A DNA stretch of 64,000 nt from an uncultured Myxococcales bacterium (lineage in GTDB: Bacteria; Myxococcota_A; UBA9042; CAIXZC01): positions 1-64,000 of the forward strand of contig CAITUV010000061.1 in assembly GCA_903895725.1 (NCBI GenBank). The letters run 5' to 3'. The notes beneath the pieces were generated by a model. It made no database searches. It had not been told where the DNA came from and saw only the letters and a program-made list of their open reading frames with translations. Made by a program: the position numbers and the translations under genes. Shown here piece by piece: positions 42,001 through 49,654 of this stretch. Position 1 is the stretch's first letter. Each line of letters begins with the position of its first letter.

Positions 42001-43176
42001 GATGGCTGCGGCGGCAGTTGCGGCACGTGCGGCCAGTGGCAGACCTGCACCCCGTCGGGGCAGTGCAAGATCGTCACTCCGCTGTGTGGGGACGGGAACT
42101 GCCAGGCTTTCCTGCAGGAGGACTGCGATTCCTGTCCTGCAGACTGCGGAAAGTGCTGCGGCAACGGCGTGTGCGAGGGCAAGTTCCTCGAGACCTGCAG
42201 CACCTGCCCCTCGGATTGCGGCAAGTGTTGCGGCAACGGCTTCTGCGACGTGAGCTACGGCGAAACCTGCTCCACCTGCGCCCTGGACTGCGGTGCCTGC
42301 CCACCGGTCTGTGGCGATGCCAAGTGCGAGCAGGACAAGGGGGAGACGTGCACCAACTGCTCCGCGGATTGCGGGACATGCCCCGACACCTGCGGCGACG
42401 GTCTCTGCTCCACGCAGGAGAGCTGTGTGACGTGCTCGGCCGACTGCGGCCCGTGCGAGCAGAGCTGCTGTCTGCCGGGACAGGACCCCGGCTGCTCCAA
42501 CCTGACCGTTCAGAAGTGTGTGTGCGCCATGGACTCCTACTGCTGCGACGTGGCGTGGGATTCCATCTGCGCCGGCGAGGCGGACCAGTGCGGCTCGTGC
42601 AACGGCAACTGCTGCCTGGCCGACTCCACACCCGGTTGCGACGACGAGACCATCGAGCAGTGCGTGTGCGCGAAGGACCCCTACTGCTGCAACGTGAAGT
42701 GGGATGCCTCCTGCGCCGCGGACGTGACCAGCATGGGGTGCGGGAAGTGCGGTACGGTTCCGGTCTGCGGCGACGGCATGTGCGACGCGACATCGGGCGA
42801 GACCTGCACCACCTGCCCCAAGGACTGCGGCATCTGCCCGTGTGTCCCCAACTGCACGGGAAAGCAGTGCGGCTCGGACGGCTGCGGCGGGAGCTGCGGC
42901 ACCTGCCCGGAGGGGCAGACCTGCTCGGCCCAGGGGACCTGCTCCGGCACCGCGGGGCTTACCTGCGCCCAGATCCTGCAATGCTCCACCAAGTGCACCG
43001 ACCTGACCTGCTTCATGAGCTGCTACAACCAGGGCACTGCGCAGTCCAAGCAGATCTACTGGACGCTCATGGGCTGCGTCATGGCCGAGTGCGGCATGCC
43101 GCCGTCCCAGCAGTGCATGCTCATGGCCTTCATGGGCACGTGCAACCAGGACTACCAGAAGTGCGCGGCGAACTAG
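36088..43176 (+). CDS. Giant (2362-residue) Cys-rich lipoprotein with repeated 11-Cys helical modules
   Basis: The ATG at 36088 follows GGAGG. The signal peptide ends in FFASC, so it is a probable lipoprotein, although the -3 phenylalanine is atypical. The N-terminal part has four or five C-D-DC/C-P-G-x-C modules. The body holds 26 copies of K-x-CG-x-DGCGG-x-CG-x-C (about 37 residues each). Six 70-75-residue modules have fixed spacing C-x5-C-x3-C-x4-7-C-x3-C-x17-C-x4-C-x7-C-x8-C-x6-C-x2-C; the last forms the C-terminus. Five CVC-x2-D-x-[FY]-CC-x3-WD-x2-C motifs and several CGDGxC-x4-E-x4-C-x2-DC modules are interspersed. No catalytic motif, transmembrane helix or known adhesion domain was recognised. 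The protein would need extensive disulfide formation outside the cytoplasm. Function unknown; structural surface matrix or metal binding are inferences. Confidence 0.9.
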   Translation: MNRQLSLLALVLVGMAFFFASCPGSSQGGGTPLGLDGWYKPTPADAGGGDAAVDVGGDTWVARPCGTDDDCEGGWFCDPVTNTCVECYEHAQCHQGICVDNQCQQLIPCGDGQQCPDGTVCDPELGVCVECIQDSDCPQGYECSKYTCQPEQPCAEDSDCPDGMICNPHTLVCVECLSDADCPLEEWCMVDDGVCLKDLCAPGAKVCVSGGVKICKDNGGGYGETLPCPEGTMCKDGECVPFEVCMPGTSHCVTEVSYNLCNDDGTEWLTKECDPGFTCKEDEVGHAVCVQECVPVCDGIEKNFCGPDLSGCGLCDECMPGYECPEGAAGLPPGTFVPCGGVCSCEGKQCGSDGCGGWCGDCEPGFVCQAGQCIYLGLTCQQAWDCVVSCDALPLEACADGCLAATMPEAQGTLKELLECIQMFCGGQLVPGCLQEAAMGACQKQFDLCMTCLPDCFGKECGDDGCGGDCGACPAGFACSDGKCVGQGQCGEILDCIVNSQAPPDVSVPMCMSQSSPDAQALFLKFADCVQQTCGDFQPDSECYFMAMVGACADSYKNCVECTPACIGKECGSDGCGGWCGFCQPGSDCDSGKCVCIPNCGGKECGPDGCGNLCGVCDDGFSCTDGGKCYCKPDCVNKECGGDGCGGMCGFCPPAGYECTKNGSCVPLTCKAGQMECDGNTPLICGPDGTWISLGLCPEGTFCSGGSCVPWVCLPGETKCEGNGFIECADNGAGWLPVELCPAGSECKGGKCVPTAGCGDIPKVGCCTGTTFFVCTDGAVSASECGDLGCGWIENWGYGCGGSGEDPNGKFPLACPGCNPVCEGKECGSDGCGGTCGECQPGSICTDGICEPLCLPDCKGKVCGEDGCGGVCGLCAPNQVCQAGKCVVPPTCKTMLDCALGCWTLGDACFGTCSQGADEATYKKFKDTWACATAACMAVSDPTCFKNALTGKCYQQYLVCVSCAPACAGKKCGPDGCGGACGACAAGEECVQGACKPVCIPVCNGLECGDNGCGGQCGLCKPGYECQDGKCVYQCVKQCAGKECGPDGCGDVCGYCPPGLVCADYGLCIPEAFCGDGYCDAEAGENQQNCPKDCGQTTTGCDPTPFAGCGGCKCEACVCQMDPYCCQVGWDTICVEECKQCGGCCAPQCTGKECGPDGCGGQCGTCSADKKCNAAGKCEVVCVPDCAGKQCGPDDCGGTCGTCPVNQTCLNDVCFAGKSCSQLVDCSVGCVQQSGAECLFDCLDQGTPEAQTKFFDLLQCVMWQCGMNMDLDCMLKSMKGACLAEYNACIQCKTDCVNKQCGPNGCGGNCGVCQTGYYCDNYKCKPQCTPSCTGKECGDNGCGGSCGVCKTDMQCSDTGKCVPVCKPNCTGKQCGADGCGGLCGSCPAGMVCSPEGLCQPVGPVCGDGVCSGQGESCLSCQEDCGPCTGDCCQSHDSVGCSDPAVTKCVCSMDSFCCEVMWDSLCADEAQNQCGAKCGCVPSCAGKQCGPDGCNGTCGTCPAGMTCQSGVCKTVCTPNCVGKQCGTDGCGGTCGKCADGFKCDTGKCVPSCVPSCTGKKCGPDGCSGICGLCGPDQVCLSGQCQDAWDCELLLNCLWDCAEGDETCTGGCWSKASPEAQEQYLVIWECILEVCGPEPVEPCPGQAILTGECKDEFNACLDCTPTCTGKQCGSDGCGGDCGACPTGYTCSVYGYCNCVPSCTGKVCGNDGCGGSCGECSTGYQCNLSGKCVCLPQCTGKQCGPDGCGGSCGLCPVGQVCDPTGKCVAGCVPNCVSADGTIKQCGPDGCGGQCGYCPPGLTCTAAGQCQQTGPVCGDGQCDAYGGEYCLTCPTDCGPCTGDCCTAHDGTGCADPAVTKCVCSMDPFCCQTTWDSICASEAQQQCGAKCGCIPSCTGKQCGSDGCGGSCGTCKSNEWCDQTGKCIVVCTPQCTGKKCGPDGCGGTCGTCPAGQQCNASGQCVCVPNCLNKACGPDGCGGSCGTCGQWQTCTPSGQCKIVTPLCGDGNCQAFLQEDCDSCPADCGKCCGNGVCEGKFLETCSTCPSDCGKCCGNGFCDVSYGETCSTCALDCGACPPVCGDAKCEQDKGETCTNCSADCGTCPDTCGDGLCSTQESCVTCSADCGPCEQSCCLPGQDPGCSNLTVQKCVCAMDSYCCDVAWDSICAGEADQCGSCNGNCCLADSTPGCDDETIEQCVCAKDPYCCNVKWDASCAADVTSMGCGKCGTVPVCGDGMCDATSGETCTTCPKDCGICPCVPNCTGKQCGSDGCGGSCGTCPEGQTCSAQGTCSGTAGLTCAQILQCSTKCTDLTCFMSCYNQGTAQSKQIYWTLMGCVMAECGMPPSQQCMLMAFMGTCNQDYQKCAAN

Positions 43177-43224
43177 GCTGCCAGGCCCCCGGACGGATGG
43201 CGGGCGGGAGCGCGAGGAACGGAC

Positions 43225-43935
43225 ATGAATGGCAACTGGGGTGGGAGCTACTCCTGCGGCAAGTGCGGCAGCGCTGTGCCAAAGGACGCGGGCAGGTGCC
43301 CCCACTGCGGAGCCCGGCTATCCGGGATCCGTTGCGGATCCTGCGGGCACGTCGGGGGCTCGTCGGACTTCGTAGGGGACATGTGCCCCAGGTGCGGCTC
43401 GGCCGTGCGGACCTCGGCAACGGACTTCCCGGACTGGCTGGGACATTCCGTGCTGATCGGCATTCTGGTCATTGGCGTGGGGGGCTACGGGCTGCACCAG
43501 TGGCACAAGCACGCCTCGACCGGCACCATCGAGGGGACGATCTCAGGTGAGGTTCCCGCCGAGGACCGTACGCAGGTTGTCCTCTTCGTGGAGACGGTTG
43601 CTCCGGGAGCGCAGTCTGACAACGGCCCCAGGCCCATCCGCTCAGAGGCCGATTTCCCGTTTGCGGACACGTTGCGTCTCGAAAACGACGTGATTCGAAT
43701 GACAGAGTGCACGGGTGTTCCCTGTCAGTACGAGGCTGACGACGTGACCCCGGGCACGGTCTCCGTCTGTGCAGCTTTCGCCAGGGAAGGCGGGACGGTT
43801 CAGTTCATCCACACGGGCGGCGTCGTCGGCTGCGCCCCCCTTGCGACGGTTCAGCCCGGAGAAACGGCGACCGTCGACTTCCAGCTCGACTACGTGATCG
43901 GGAGCGGCCCCATCCAGCAGAGCCCACAACGATAG
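43225..43935 (+). CDS. Zinc-ribbon membrane protein
   Basis: 236 residues. Two zinc-ribbon motifs occupy the N-terminus: CGKCGSAVPKDAGRCPHCG, and CGSCGHV followed by CPRCG. A single transmembrane helix (HSVLIGILVIGVGGYGL) is at about residues 74-91. The rest is an extracytoplasmic beta-rich domain (about 95-230) beginning TGTIEGTISGEVP, which resembles carboxypeptidase-regulatory-like folds; this assignment is tentative. It starts 48 nt after the giant lipoprotein stop, possibly on the same transcript. The ribbons probably face the cytoplasm. Confidence 0.8.
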   Translation: MNGNWGGSYSCGKCGSAVPKDAGRCPHCGARLSGIRCGSCGHVGGSSDFVGDMCPRCGSAVRTSATDFPDWLGHSVLIGILVIGVGGYGLHQWHKHASTGTIEGTISGEVPAEDRTQVVLFVETVAPGAQSDNGPRPIRSEADFPFADTLRLENDVIRMTECTGVPCQYEADDVTPGTVSVCAAFAREGGTVQFIHTGGVVGCAPLATVQPGETATVDFQLDYVIGSGPIQQSPQR

Positions 43936-44080
43936 GTGCCGCTCGGCCAGCCTGCTCCAGGCAGCAACGGTCCACGCGACTTGAGGGAAGGAAGCGGGTC
44001 TCGATCGAACCGCGCTCAGCGGCCTTCCCGCCCACTCCCGCTCGCTGGCGCCGTGCAGCTGTGAAGCGACGTCAGCGGGT

Positions 44081-44653
44081 TCAGCGGGCTTCCCGCAGCA
44101 GGGCCAGGTTCTTCTCGAGGGTCTTTCCCGTCATGAGGTCGGCCAGCGCGGCTTCGTAGTGGGGAAGCTCGAGTCCGGGCAGAACCTTCTCCCGGGCCAG
44201 CGTGGCCAGAACGGCTACGTTCTGCATGCGCGCATCGGTGAGCCCGTCGACGAAGACGCGGATTGCCCGGATACCAAGTCCCCGGCAGGCCGTCTCCAGC
44301 TCGGCCGGCGTGACGGCCGTCTTCTCCTGGAGGCGGACCGGAAGAGGCTGCCAGACGGCATCGTAGTAAACCAGGGTCCCGCCGGGGCGAAGGAAGTCGA
44401 GTGTTCCCCGCAGCGCCTCGTGTCGCTCGAGGGCCACCACGAGGTCTGCCTGCCCTCGGCCGAACATGGGCGAGCTGCAGTCGCTGCCCAGTCTCAGGAA
44501 CGACACGACCGTGCCGCCACGTTGGGCCAGCCCGTGCGTGTCGCAGCCGTGCACCACGTGGCCGGCATGGTCCGCTGCCCGCATCATGGCCTCGGAGAGC
44601 ATGCCGATTCCCTGACCGCCGACGCCGATGAGATACGCGTTGAATCTATTCAT
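44081..44653 (-). CDS. iorB: Indolepyruvate ferredoxin oxidoreductase, beta (gamma-domain) subunit
   Basis: 190 residues, typical length. It belongs to the 2-oxoacid:acceptor oxidoreductase gamma-domain family, recognised by GVGGQGIGMLSEAMMRAADHAG and THGLAQRGGTVVSFLR. With IorA it oxidatively decarboxylates aryl pyruvates to acyl-CoA using ferredoxin, chiefly during aromatic amino acid degradation. It starts 9 nt after the iorA stop on the same strand, so the subunits are made together. A second, non-aryl 2-oxoacid cannot be excluded from sequence. Confidence 0.9.
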   Translation of the reverse strand: MNRFNAYLIGVGGQGIGMLSEAMMRAADHAGHVVHGCDTHGLAQRGGTVVSFLRLGSDCSSPMFGRGQADLVVALERHEALRGTLDFLRPGGTLVYYDAVWQPLPVRLQEKTAVTPAELETACRGLGIRAIRVFVDGLTDARMQNVAVLATLAREKVLPGLELPHYEAALADLMTGKTLEKNLALLREAR

Positions 44654-44662
44654 GGCCGCCTC

Positions 44663-46537
44663 CTACTTCGCCCTGGGGGGGGTGATCGCATGGGCCGGGC
44701 ATGTCTGGAGACAGCTCCCGTCGCCAATGCACAGGTCGGAGTGGGTATCGATGCTCCCATCCTCCCCGAACTGGAACGTAGGGCACGCAAACCGGGAGAT
44801 GCACTCCCTCGCCCGACTGCACTTTTCCTGGTCCACGCGGACCATCTTCTCGACGCGGTCCCCCTTGCGCCGGGCATCCCGAGTTGCCTTGAGCATGCAG
44901 GGATGGCTGGCGATGATCACCTTGAATCCCTCCTGGCCGATGGCCTCCCTGACCAGGGCGGTCAGCTTCCCGACCGCATACGCGTCGACCCGCCGGGGCG
45001 TCACGCCGATGGCCTCGAGCACGCTGTCGATGCGGACGGCCGGCGTCTCCCCGTTGAAGTTCTGACCCGAGCCGGCATGGTCCTGGTGCCCGGTCATGGC
45101 CGTGGTCCCGTTCTCCATCACGATGAGGGTCAAGTTGTGCTTGTTGAACACCGCATTAATGATGCCCGGAAGCCCCGCATGGAACAGAGTCGAGTCCCCC
45201 AGGAAGGCGATGACGGGCCGGGTCTTGTTGAAGAGAGCGAGCCCCGAGCCGGTCGGAACGCTGGCCCCCATGTCCAGGAACATCTGGCCCACGTTGTAGG
45301 GCGGGAGGAACCCGAGCGTGTGGCAGCCGACGTCCGCCAGGGTGATCTCGGCATCAGAGATGGCCTTTCTCACGGCATAGAACGCAGTCCGGTGCCCGCA
45401 CCCGGGACAGAGCTGCGGCGGTCGAGCCGACACCGTGACCGGGACCTGGGGTCTCGCCTGTGCCGGCGGGAGGAGATCGGGCCAGACCTTGCGCAGCACC
45501 TCGGCCACCTTGTCCGGTCCGTACTCGCCGATCCAGTCGTCGATGTCGCTCTTCCCCTTGAGGACGACATCGATTCTCCGCTCGTAAGCAATGGCCTTGA
45601 CCTGCTGCTCGACGAAGTCGTCGAGCTCTTCCAGGATCTTCACCTCGGCGTGGGACGACAGGAAGTCCCCGACCAGCCCCGAGGGAAGGGGATAGGGCAT
45701 TCCCAGGGCCAGCACGTCGGGCTTGTCCGCCGAGTCGAGCAGGACATCCTCCAGGGAGCGCAGCGGGAGACCGGCCACGATGATGCCGCGCCGCCGGTTT
45801 CCGTGGTCGAGAAGCCGATTGAAGGGGCACTTCTCGGCGTAGCTGCGGAACCACTCAATGTTGGCCAGCGCCTTGGCCTTGAGCGGGAAGACGCGGGAGG
45901 TGAGGGGGATGTACGGGCCATTGGCCGGATCGAACCGGGGCGAACGGTCGTGCGGCTCCGGACGGTACGCCGCAAAGGGTACCCGCATCTTGGCATGGCA
46001 GACGTGGGTCGTCATGCGCAGGATGACGGGCTTTCGACGCTCCCGGGACAGGCGGAGTGCCTCGAGGTACATGGCGTACGCCTGGATCGGGTCGGCCGGC
46101 TCCAGGACGGGGACGTACGCGAGGCGAGCCAGGTGGCGATTGTCCTGCTCGTTCTGAGAGGAGTTGGCCCCAGGGTCGTCTCCGAGAATCACGACCATCC
46201 CGCCGACGAGCTCGAGGAGGGATAGCTGGACGAAGGTGTCGGCCGCGACGTTGAGTCCCACGCTCTTGAAGAACACACACGAGGCATGCCCGTTGACCGA
46301 GGCGCCCAGGGCCACCTCCAGGGCCACCTTCTCGTTGGTCGAAAATTCGAAGTAGAACGGCCTCTTGTCCAGTGGAATGGCCGCGATGGCCGTGGCGATC
46401 TCCGGAGTGGGGGAGCCGGGATAGGCAGTGACCACCTGGGTCCCGCTTTCCACCATGGCCCGCACCAGCGCCGTGTTGCCGATCATGATCTCGCTGCCGG
46501 CATCCTGCGACAGCAACATGTCACCCAGTCCTTTCAT
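44663..46537 (-). CDS. iorA: Indolepyruvate ferredoxin oxidoreductase, alpha subunit with altered Fe-S motifs
   Basis: 624 residues. The ATG at 46537 is chosen because GGGAGGTG lies just upstream; a GTG six bases earlier is part of that site. The pyrimidine-binding N-terminal domain has VTAYPGSPTPEI. The thiamine-diphosphate domain has PGCGHRTAF, GDSTLFHAG and the metal-binding NGTTAMTGHQ. The C-terminal ferredoxin-like region reads CSRARECISRFACP and CIGDGSCLQTCP. In both motifs the second cysteine of the usual C-x2-C-x2-C pattern is replaced (Ala and Asp). This could mean a 3Fe-4S cluster, an Asp-ligated cluster, or loss of a cluster. The IorAB reaction is as for iorB. A promoter at 46562-46590 separates it from the FadL-like gene. 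Confidence 0.93.
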   Translation of the reverse strand: MKGLGDMLLSQDAGSEIMIGNTALVRAMVESGTQVVTAYPGSPTPEIATAIAAIPLDKRPFYFEFSTNEKVALEVALGASVNGHASCVFFKSVGLNVAADTFVQLSLLELVGGMVVILGDDPGANSSQNEQDNRHLARLAYVPVLEPADPIQAYAMYLEALRLSRERRKPVILRMTTHVCHAKMRVPFAAYRPEPHDRSPRFDPANGPYIPLTSRVFPLKAKALANIEWFRSYAEKCPFNRLLDHGNRRRGIIVAGLPLRSLEDVLLDSADKPDVLALGMPYPLPSGLVGDFLSSHAEVKILEELDDFVEQQVKAIAYERRIDVVLKGKSDIDDWIGEYGPDKVAEVLRKVWPDLLPPAQARPQVPVTVSARPPQLCPGCGHRTAFYAVRKAISDAEITLADVGCHTLGFLPPYNVGQMFLDMGASVPTGSGLALFNKTRPVIAFLGDSTLFHAGLPGIINAVFNKHNLTLIVMENGTTAMTGHQDHAGSGQNFNGETPAVRIDSVLEAIGVTPRRVDAYAVGKLTALVREAIGQEGFKVIIASHPCMLKATRDARRKGDRVEKMVRVDQEKCSRARECISRFACPTFQFGEDGSIDTHSDLCIGDGSCLQTCPAHAITPPRAK

Positions 46538-46561
46538 GAGCACCTCCCGAATGGCGCTGAG

Positions 46562-46590
46562 ATGTTAATCGCCGCGGCGAGAACCGGCAA
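46562..46590 (-). promoter_or_regulatory. Sigma70-type promoter of iorAB
   Basis: On the minus strand TTGCCG (46585-46590), a 17-nt spacer, and TAACAT (46562-46567) in the 60-nt gap after the FadL-like gene. Start site near 46555. Confidence 0.5.
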
Positions 46591-46597
46591 GAGGTGC

Positions 46598-48106
46598 TCA
46601 GAATCGGGCCGATAGCTCCAGGCCCCCGCCGACGAGAAACCCCTCGCTCCGGATGATGCCTCGAGCATACGGCTGATCGTCCGTGCCGGCTGCTCCGGCC
46701 GCGTTGTCTCGGGGCACGAGATAGATTCCCTGGGCATGTGCGGACAGCAGGAGCTCAGGGCGGGTTTCGGTCCGGTCGAGCAGCCGCACGGCGGCACCGG
46801 CCGTGAACGAGTGCCAGGAGTTGTCGAGCAGCATGTTGAGGTGCCGCTGGTCAGGCTCCAGGGGCGACAGCCGATACGAGTAGCCTCCACGAACGGCCAG
46901 CCCGTTGGTCCAGCGGTACTCGACGGCACCTCGGGGCATCCACGTATTTCGGAGACGGGCGGCAGGGCGATTGGCCGATTCCACGCGGAACCAGCCGCCC
47001 AGATCCTCGATGTAGAGGGTCTTGTCGGAGGACAGGGAGTCTTCGGGCACCTCCAGCCTGAGTATCTGGACATGGTCCTCGAACTGCTTCCACAGAGCAA
47101 ACTCCACCTCGGCCGTCACGGTGAGCCCCGTGTCGGGCGGGGCAGCGGTCAGTCCAGCAACCAGGCGGTGGGGCCTCCAGGCGAAGGCACCGGTCATTTC
47201 GTAGGGGACTTCGACCCGGACGGGCTGACCGAGGTCGAGCTCCATGACCGCCTCGATGTTCATGTCCATCGAGGTCTCCTCGGCCGAATGGTAGACGACC
47301 GCGGCCGTGGCCCAGGACAACGGGCGGGCGAACAGGCCGGCCGTCCACGAGGCGGACAGGTCGAGGCGCTGCGTCGTGTCGGCCTGGCTGGGGGCCGGCG
47401 GGTTCTTGTCCGGGTGCTCCGAGTCGAACGAGGCCACCGGGTTGTGGGTGGAGAAGGTCCCGTTCACGCGGGAGTGGACCGACGTGCCGGCCCCCAGAAA
47501 CAGGTGGTCGGGCCAGACTGCGCTGCCCAGTCCGAAATGGATCCGAGCCTGGTTGAACGGGGCGTTGAAGGTCGGGAAGAAGGGCCGGTCGGCCCGGCTT
47601 CCGGAGAAGTGCGCCAGGCTGCCGCCATCGCCCGGAACGAGCAAGGTGCCGCCAAATGCCGCCGGAATCGGCAGCGAGGGGAAGAGACGGCCCAGCGGGA
47701 GAACGAAGCTCATTCCGACTCCCGAGTAACGCTCGAAGTCCCCGGCCTCGTCGACGGCCTGGTCCAGGGCGGCACGGCCGGCAGCCTCGTCCAGCATGCC
47801 ATCGGCATCCCTCAGCTGGAATGCAGGCACGTGTCCGAGGCTTCCGGCCGATTCGACCGACGTGGACATTCCCGAGTACACCGTGGTGTAGAAAAGGCCC
47901 ACGGTTCCAGGTGCAACGGCCAGAAGCGCGGGGTTGTACCACGCAGCGGCACCGTCCTGGCAGTCGGCTGCCACGGCCCCGGACAGGGCGGCATTCCGAC
48001 TCCCCAGCCCAAAGTAGTCCGAGGCCTCGGCGGGCATCCCCACCAGAAGAGGCAGAAGGGTCAGCGCTCCTCGTACCAGTCGGGGCGCAATCGCTGAAAT
48101 CTCCAT
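46598..48106 (-). CDS. FadL/OMPP1-type outer-membrane transport protein
   Basis: 502 residues. The ATG at 48106 lies 46 nt inside the end of the glycosyltransferase gene and begins a signal peptide (VRGALTLLPLLVGMPAEAS). The mature start has the FadL hallmark GLGSRNAALSGAVAADCQDGAAAWYNPA. The body alternates short amphipathic strands, ending in an aromatic residue (LELSARF), as in outer-membrane barrels. These proteins admit hydrophobic molecules such as long-chain fatty acids. Glycosyltransferase genes lie just upstream on the same strand. Substrate unproven. Confidence 0.87.
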   Translation of the reverse strand: MEISAIAPRLVRGALTLLPLLVGMPAEASDYFGLGSRNAALSGAVAADCQDGAAAWYNPALLAVAPGTVGLFYTTVYSGMSTSVESAGSLGHVPAFQLRDADGMLDEAAGRAALDQAVDEAGDFERYSGVGMSFVLPLGRLFPSLPIPAAFGGTLLVPGDGGSLAHFSGSRADRPFFPTFNAPFNQARIHFGLGSAVWPDHLFLGAGTSVHSRVNGTFSTHNPVASFDSEHPDKNPPAPSQADTTQRLDLSASWTAGLFARPLSWATAAVVYHSAEETSMDMNIEAVMELDLGQPVRVEVPYEMTGAFAWRPHRLVAGLTAAPPDTGLTVTAEVEFALWKQFEDHVQILRLEVPEDSLSSDKTLYIEDLGGWFRVESANRPAARLRNTWMPRGAVEYRWTNGLAVRGGYSYRLSPLEPDQRHLNMLLDNSWHSFTAGAAVRLLDRTETRPELLLSAHAQGIYLVPRDNAAGAAGTDDQPYARGIIRSEGFLVGGGLELSARF

Positions 48107-48870
48107 CGCAGCACCGTTCCCAGAAGCTTGAATCCGACACGAATAGCGGCCTTGATCTCGCCGCTGATCTTGGACTGCCCCTGCCGTTGCCGGTAGCCGG
48201 CGGGGATCTCCACCATGCGCCAGCCGAGGCGGGCGGCTTTGGCCTGCATCTCCACGGTCCACCCCATGCCGCGGTCCTTCATGTCGAGCGACTGGAGTGC
48301 CTCGAGCCGCAGCACCCGGAGCGGACCGAGGTCGGTGAAGCGGGACCTGTAGAACCGCCAGATCAGCAGGCGGGAATACCAGATGGCGAAGCGGGACTTG
48401 GTGGGCAGGGCCCCCTGCTCCCGCTCGCCGCGCACCCGGGAGCCGAGCACCATGTCGGCCTCCCCGGACAGCAGCAGCTCGAGGTGCCGCGCCAGCTCGT
48501 CCGTATGGTCCGCATGGTCGCCGTCCACGAACGTGACAAACTCGCAGTGCGGTGCCACCTTCGGAATTGCCTCGACCCCGGCCCACACGACGGACCCGTA
48601 CCCCTTGCGCTTCTCGTGGACCACCGCAGCACCGTGCTGAGCCACGATCTCGAGCGTGCGGTCAGTGCTCCCGTTGTCCACGACGATCGGAAAGACTCCC
48701 TCCGGCAGGTCGCGCAGGGTCGGTCCGATTCCCACCTCTTCGTTCCACACCGGGATGATGGCCACGGTTCGGGCCAGGGCCTGCCGGATGTCCTCCGCCG
48801 TCGGCCTGCGGTTGGCTCGGGTGCTCGGGCCGGAGCCCGGGCTGCTCACGATCACGTCCGACCCGGTCAC
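48061..48870 (-). CDS. Family 2 glycosyltransferase (DPM1/GtrB-like)
   Basis: 269 residues from a GTG at 48870 that overlaps the upstream stop by 4 nt (GTGA) and has GGAGGG five bases before it. GT2 motifs are VAIIPVWNEEVGIGPTL, VVDNGSTDRTLEI and the DxD-bearing VTFVDGDHADHTDE, with a downstream GMGWTVEMQAKA and QRQGQSKISGEI typical of polyprenyl-phosphate sugar transferases. No transmembrane region at the C-terminus. It may make a polyprenyl-phosphate sugar, which could serve GT39-type enzymes such as the one at 16567; this link is inference. Confidence 0.9.
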   Translation of the reverse strand: MTGSDVIVSSPGSGPSTRANRRPTAEDIRQALARTVAIIPVWNEEVGIGPTLRDLPEGVFPIVVDNGSTDRTLEIVAQHGAAVVHEKRKGYGSVVWAGVEAIPKVAPHCEFVTFVDGDHADHTDELARHLELLLSGEADMVLGSRVRGEREQGALPTKSRFAIWYSRLLIWRFYRSRFTDLGPLRVLRLEALQSLDMKDRGMGWTVEMQAKAARLGWRMVEIPAGYRQRQGQSKISGEIKAAIRVGFKLLGTVLRWRFQRLRPDWYEER

Positions 48871-49616
48871 AGGAGCCCTCCGTCGGCCCCGATGCGGCGT
48901 CGAACCTGGCCGGGGAGCGTCCCGGCCAGCCAAGCGTCCGTCGCCGGGCAGATGCGATCGCGGGAAGCGGAGCGCCGGCGCGCCAGGTCGGCCAGATCCT
49001 CGATGACATCCACGTCGTGGCAGCTCCCCACCACCGACAGGGTCAGCCCCAGAGAACGGGCAGCCGCAGCAGTCTCCTCAGCGACCGTCGATGTGCTCCA
49101 GGTGATGCCCTTGAACAGTCCCGGGTGGAAGCGGTTCATTCCGATGAGGTAGTAGCCTCCGTCCTCGGCCGGCCCAAGCACCACGTCGCTGGAGGCCAGC
49201 CGGTCGAATGCCGACATCAGGTCCGACTCGCGAATCTCCGGAGAGTCGGCGCTCACCAGGATGGCCGGCGAGAACCCGTTGGCCAGGGGCCAGCGGATCG
49301 CCTGGGCCAGCCGGTCGCCGAAGGGCAGGTCGGGTTGCCGGATCATCCGGAAGCGACGGAATGGGTTCCCTCCGATCGGGTCCGGAGGGCTCTGCGTGCG
49401 TCCGTCGGGGAAGGCCAGGATCCCGAGCGGTACCGTCCTGGGGAGAGAATCCAGCTTCCGAGCGGTATCCGCGAGGAAAGCCTGGTACAGCAGGAACGTA
49501 TCGGCTTCACCCAGGTCGGCAGCCAATCGAGTCTTGCAGCTCCCAAGCACCGGGTATCGCCCGAACAGAACGGCCCCACGGGTTGCGCCTTCCCGCTCCC
49601 CAGTCTGCGTTTCCAC
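48867..49616 (-). CDS. DUF2064/TIGR04282 family nucleotidyl/glycosyltransferase-like protein
   Basis: 249 residues from a GTG with GGAGG upstream. The nucleotide-sugar-transferase-like fold is shown by AVLFGRYPVLGSCKTRLAAD at the N-terminus (K-T-R-L-A typical of the family) and the metal-site region VSADSPEIRESDL and GPAEDGGYYLIGM. Members are often paired with a family 2 glycosyltransferase, as here, where the stop overlaps the next start (GTGA). Some homologues are linked to arsenosugar synthesis, but nothing here supports that substrate. It is the first gene of the 49616-46598 group. Confidence 0.85.
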   Translation of the reverse strand: METQTGEREGATRGAVLFGRYPVLGSCKTRLAADLGEADTFLLYQAFLADTARKLDSLPRTVPLGILAFPDGRTQSPPDPIGGNPFRRFRMIRQPDLPFGDRLAQAIRWPLANGFSPAILVSADSPEIRESDLMSAFDRLASSDVVLGPAEDGGYYLIGMNRFHPGLFKGITWSTSTVAEETAAAARSLGLTLSVVGSCHDVDVIEDLADLARRRSASRDRICPATDAWLAGTLPGQVRRRIGADGGLL

Positions 49617-49654
49617 GTCGCCCTCCGCCGGAACAGAGCCACCAATTTGTCTTC

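Noticed and set aside
48871..48933. Upstream start for the family 2 glycosyltransferase at 48933
   Set aside because: It would overlap the upstream gene by over 60 nt; the GTG at 48870 overlaps the stop by 4 nt and has GGAGGG at the right distance.
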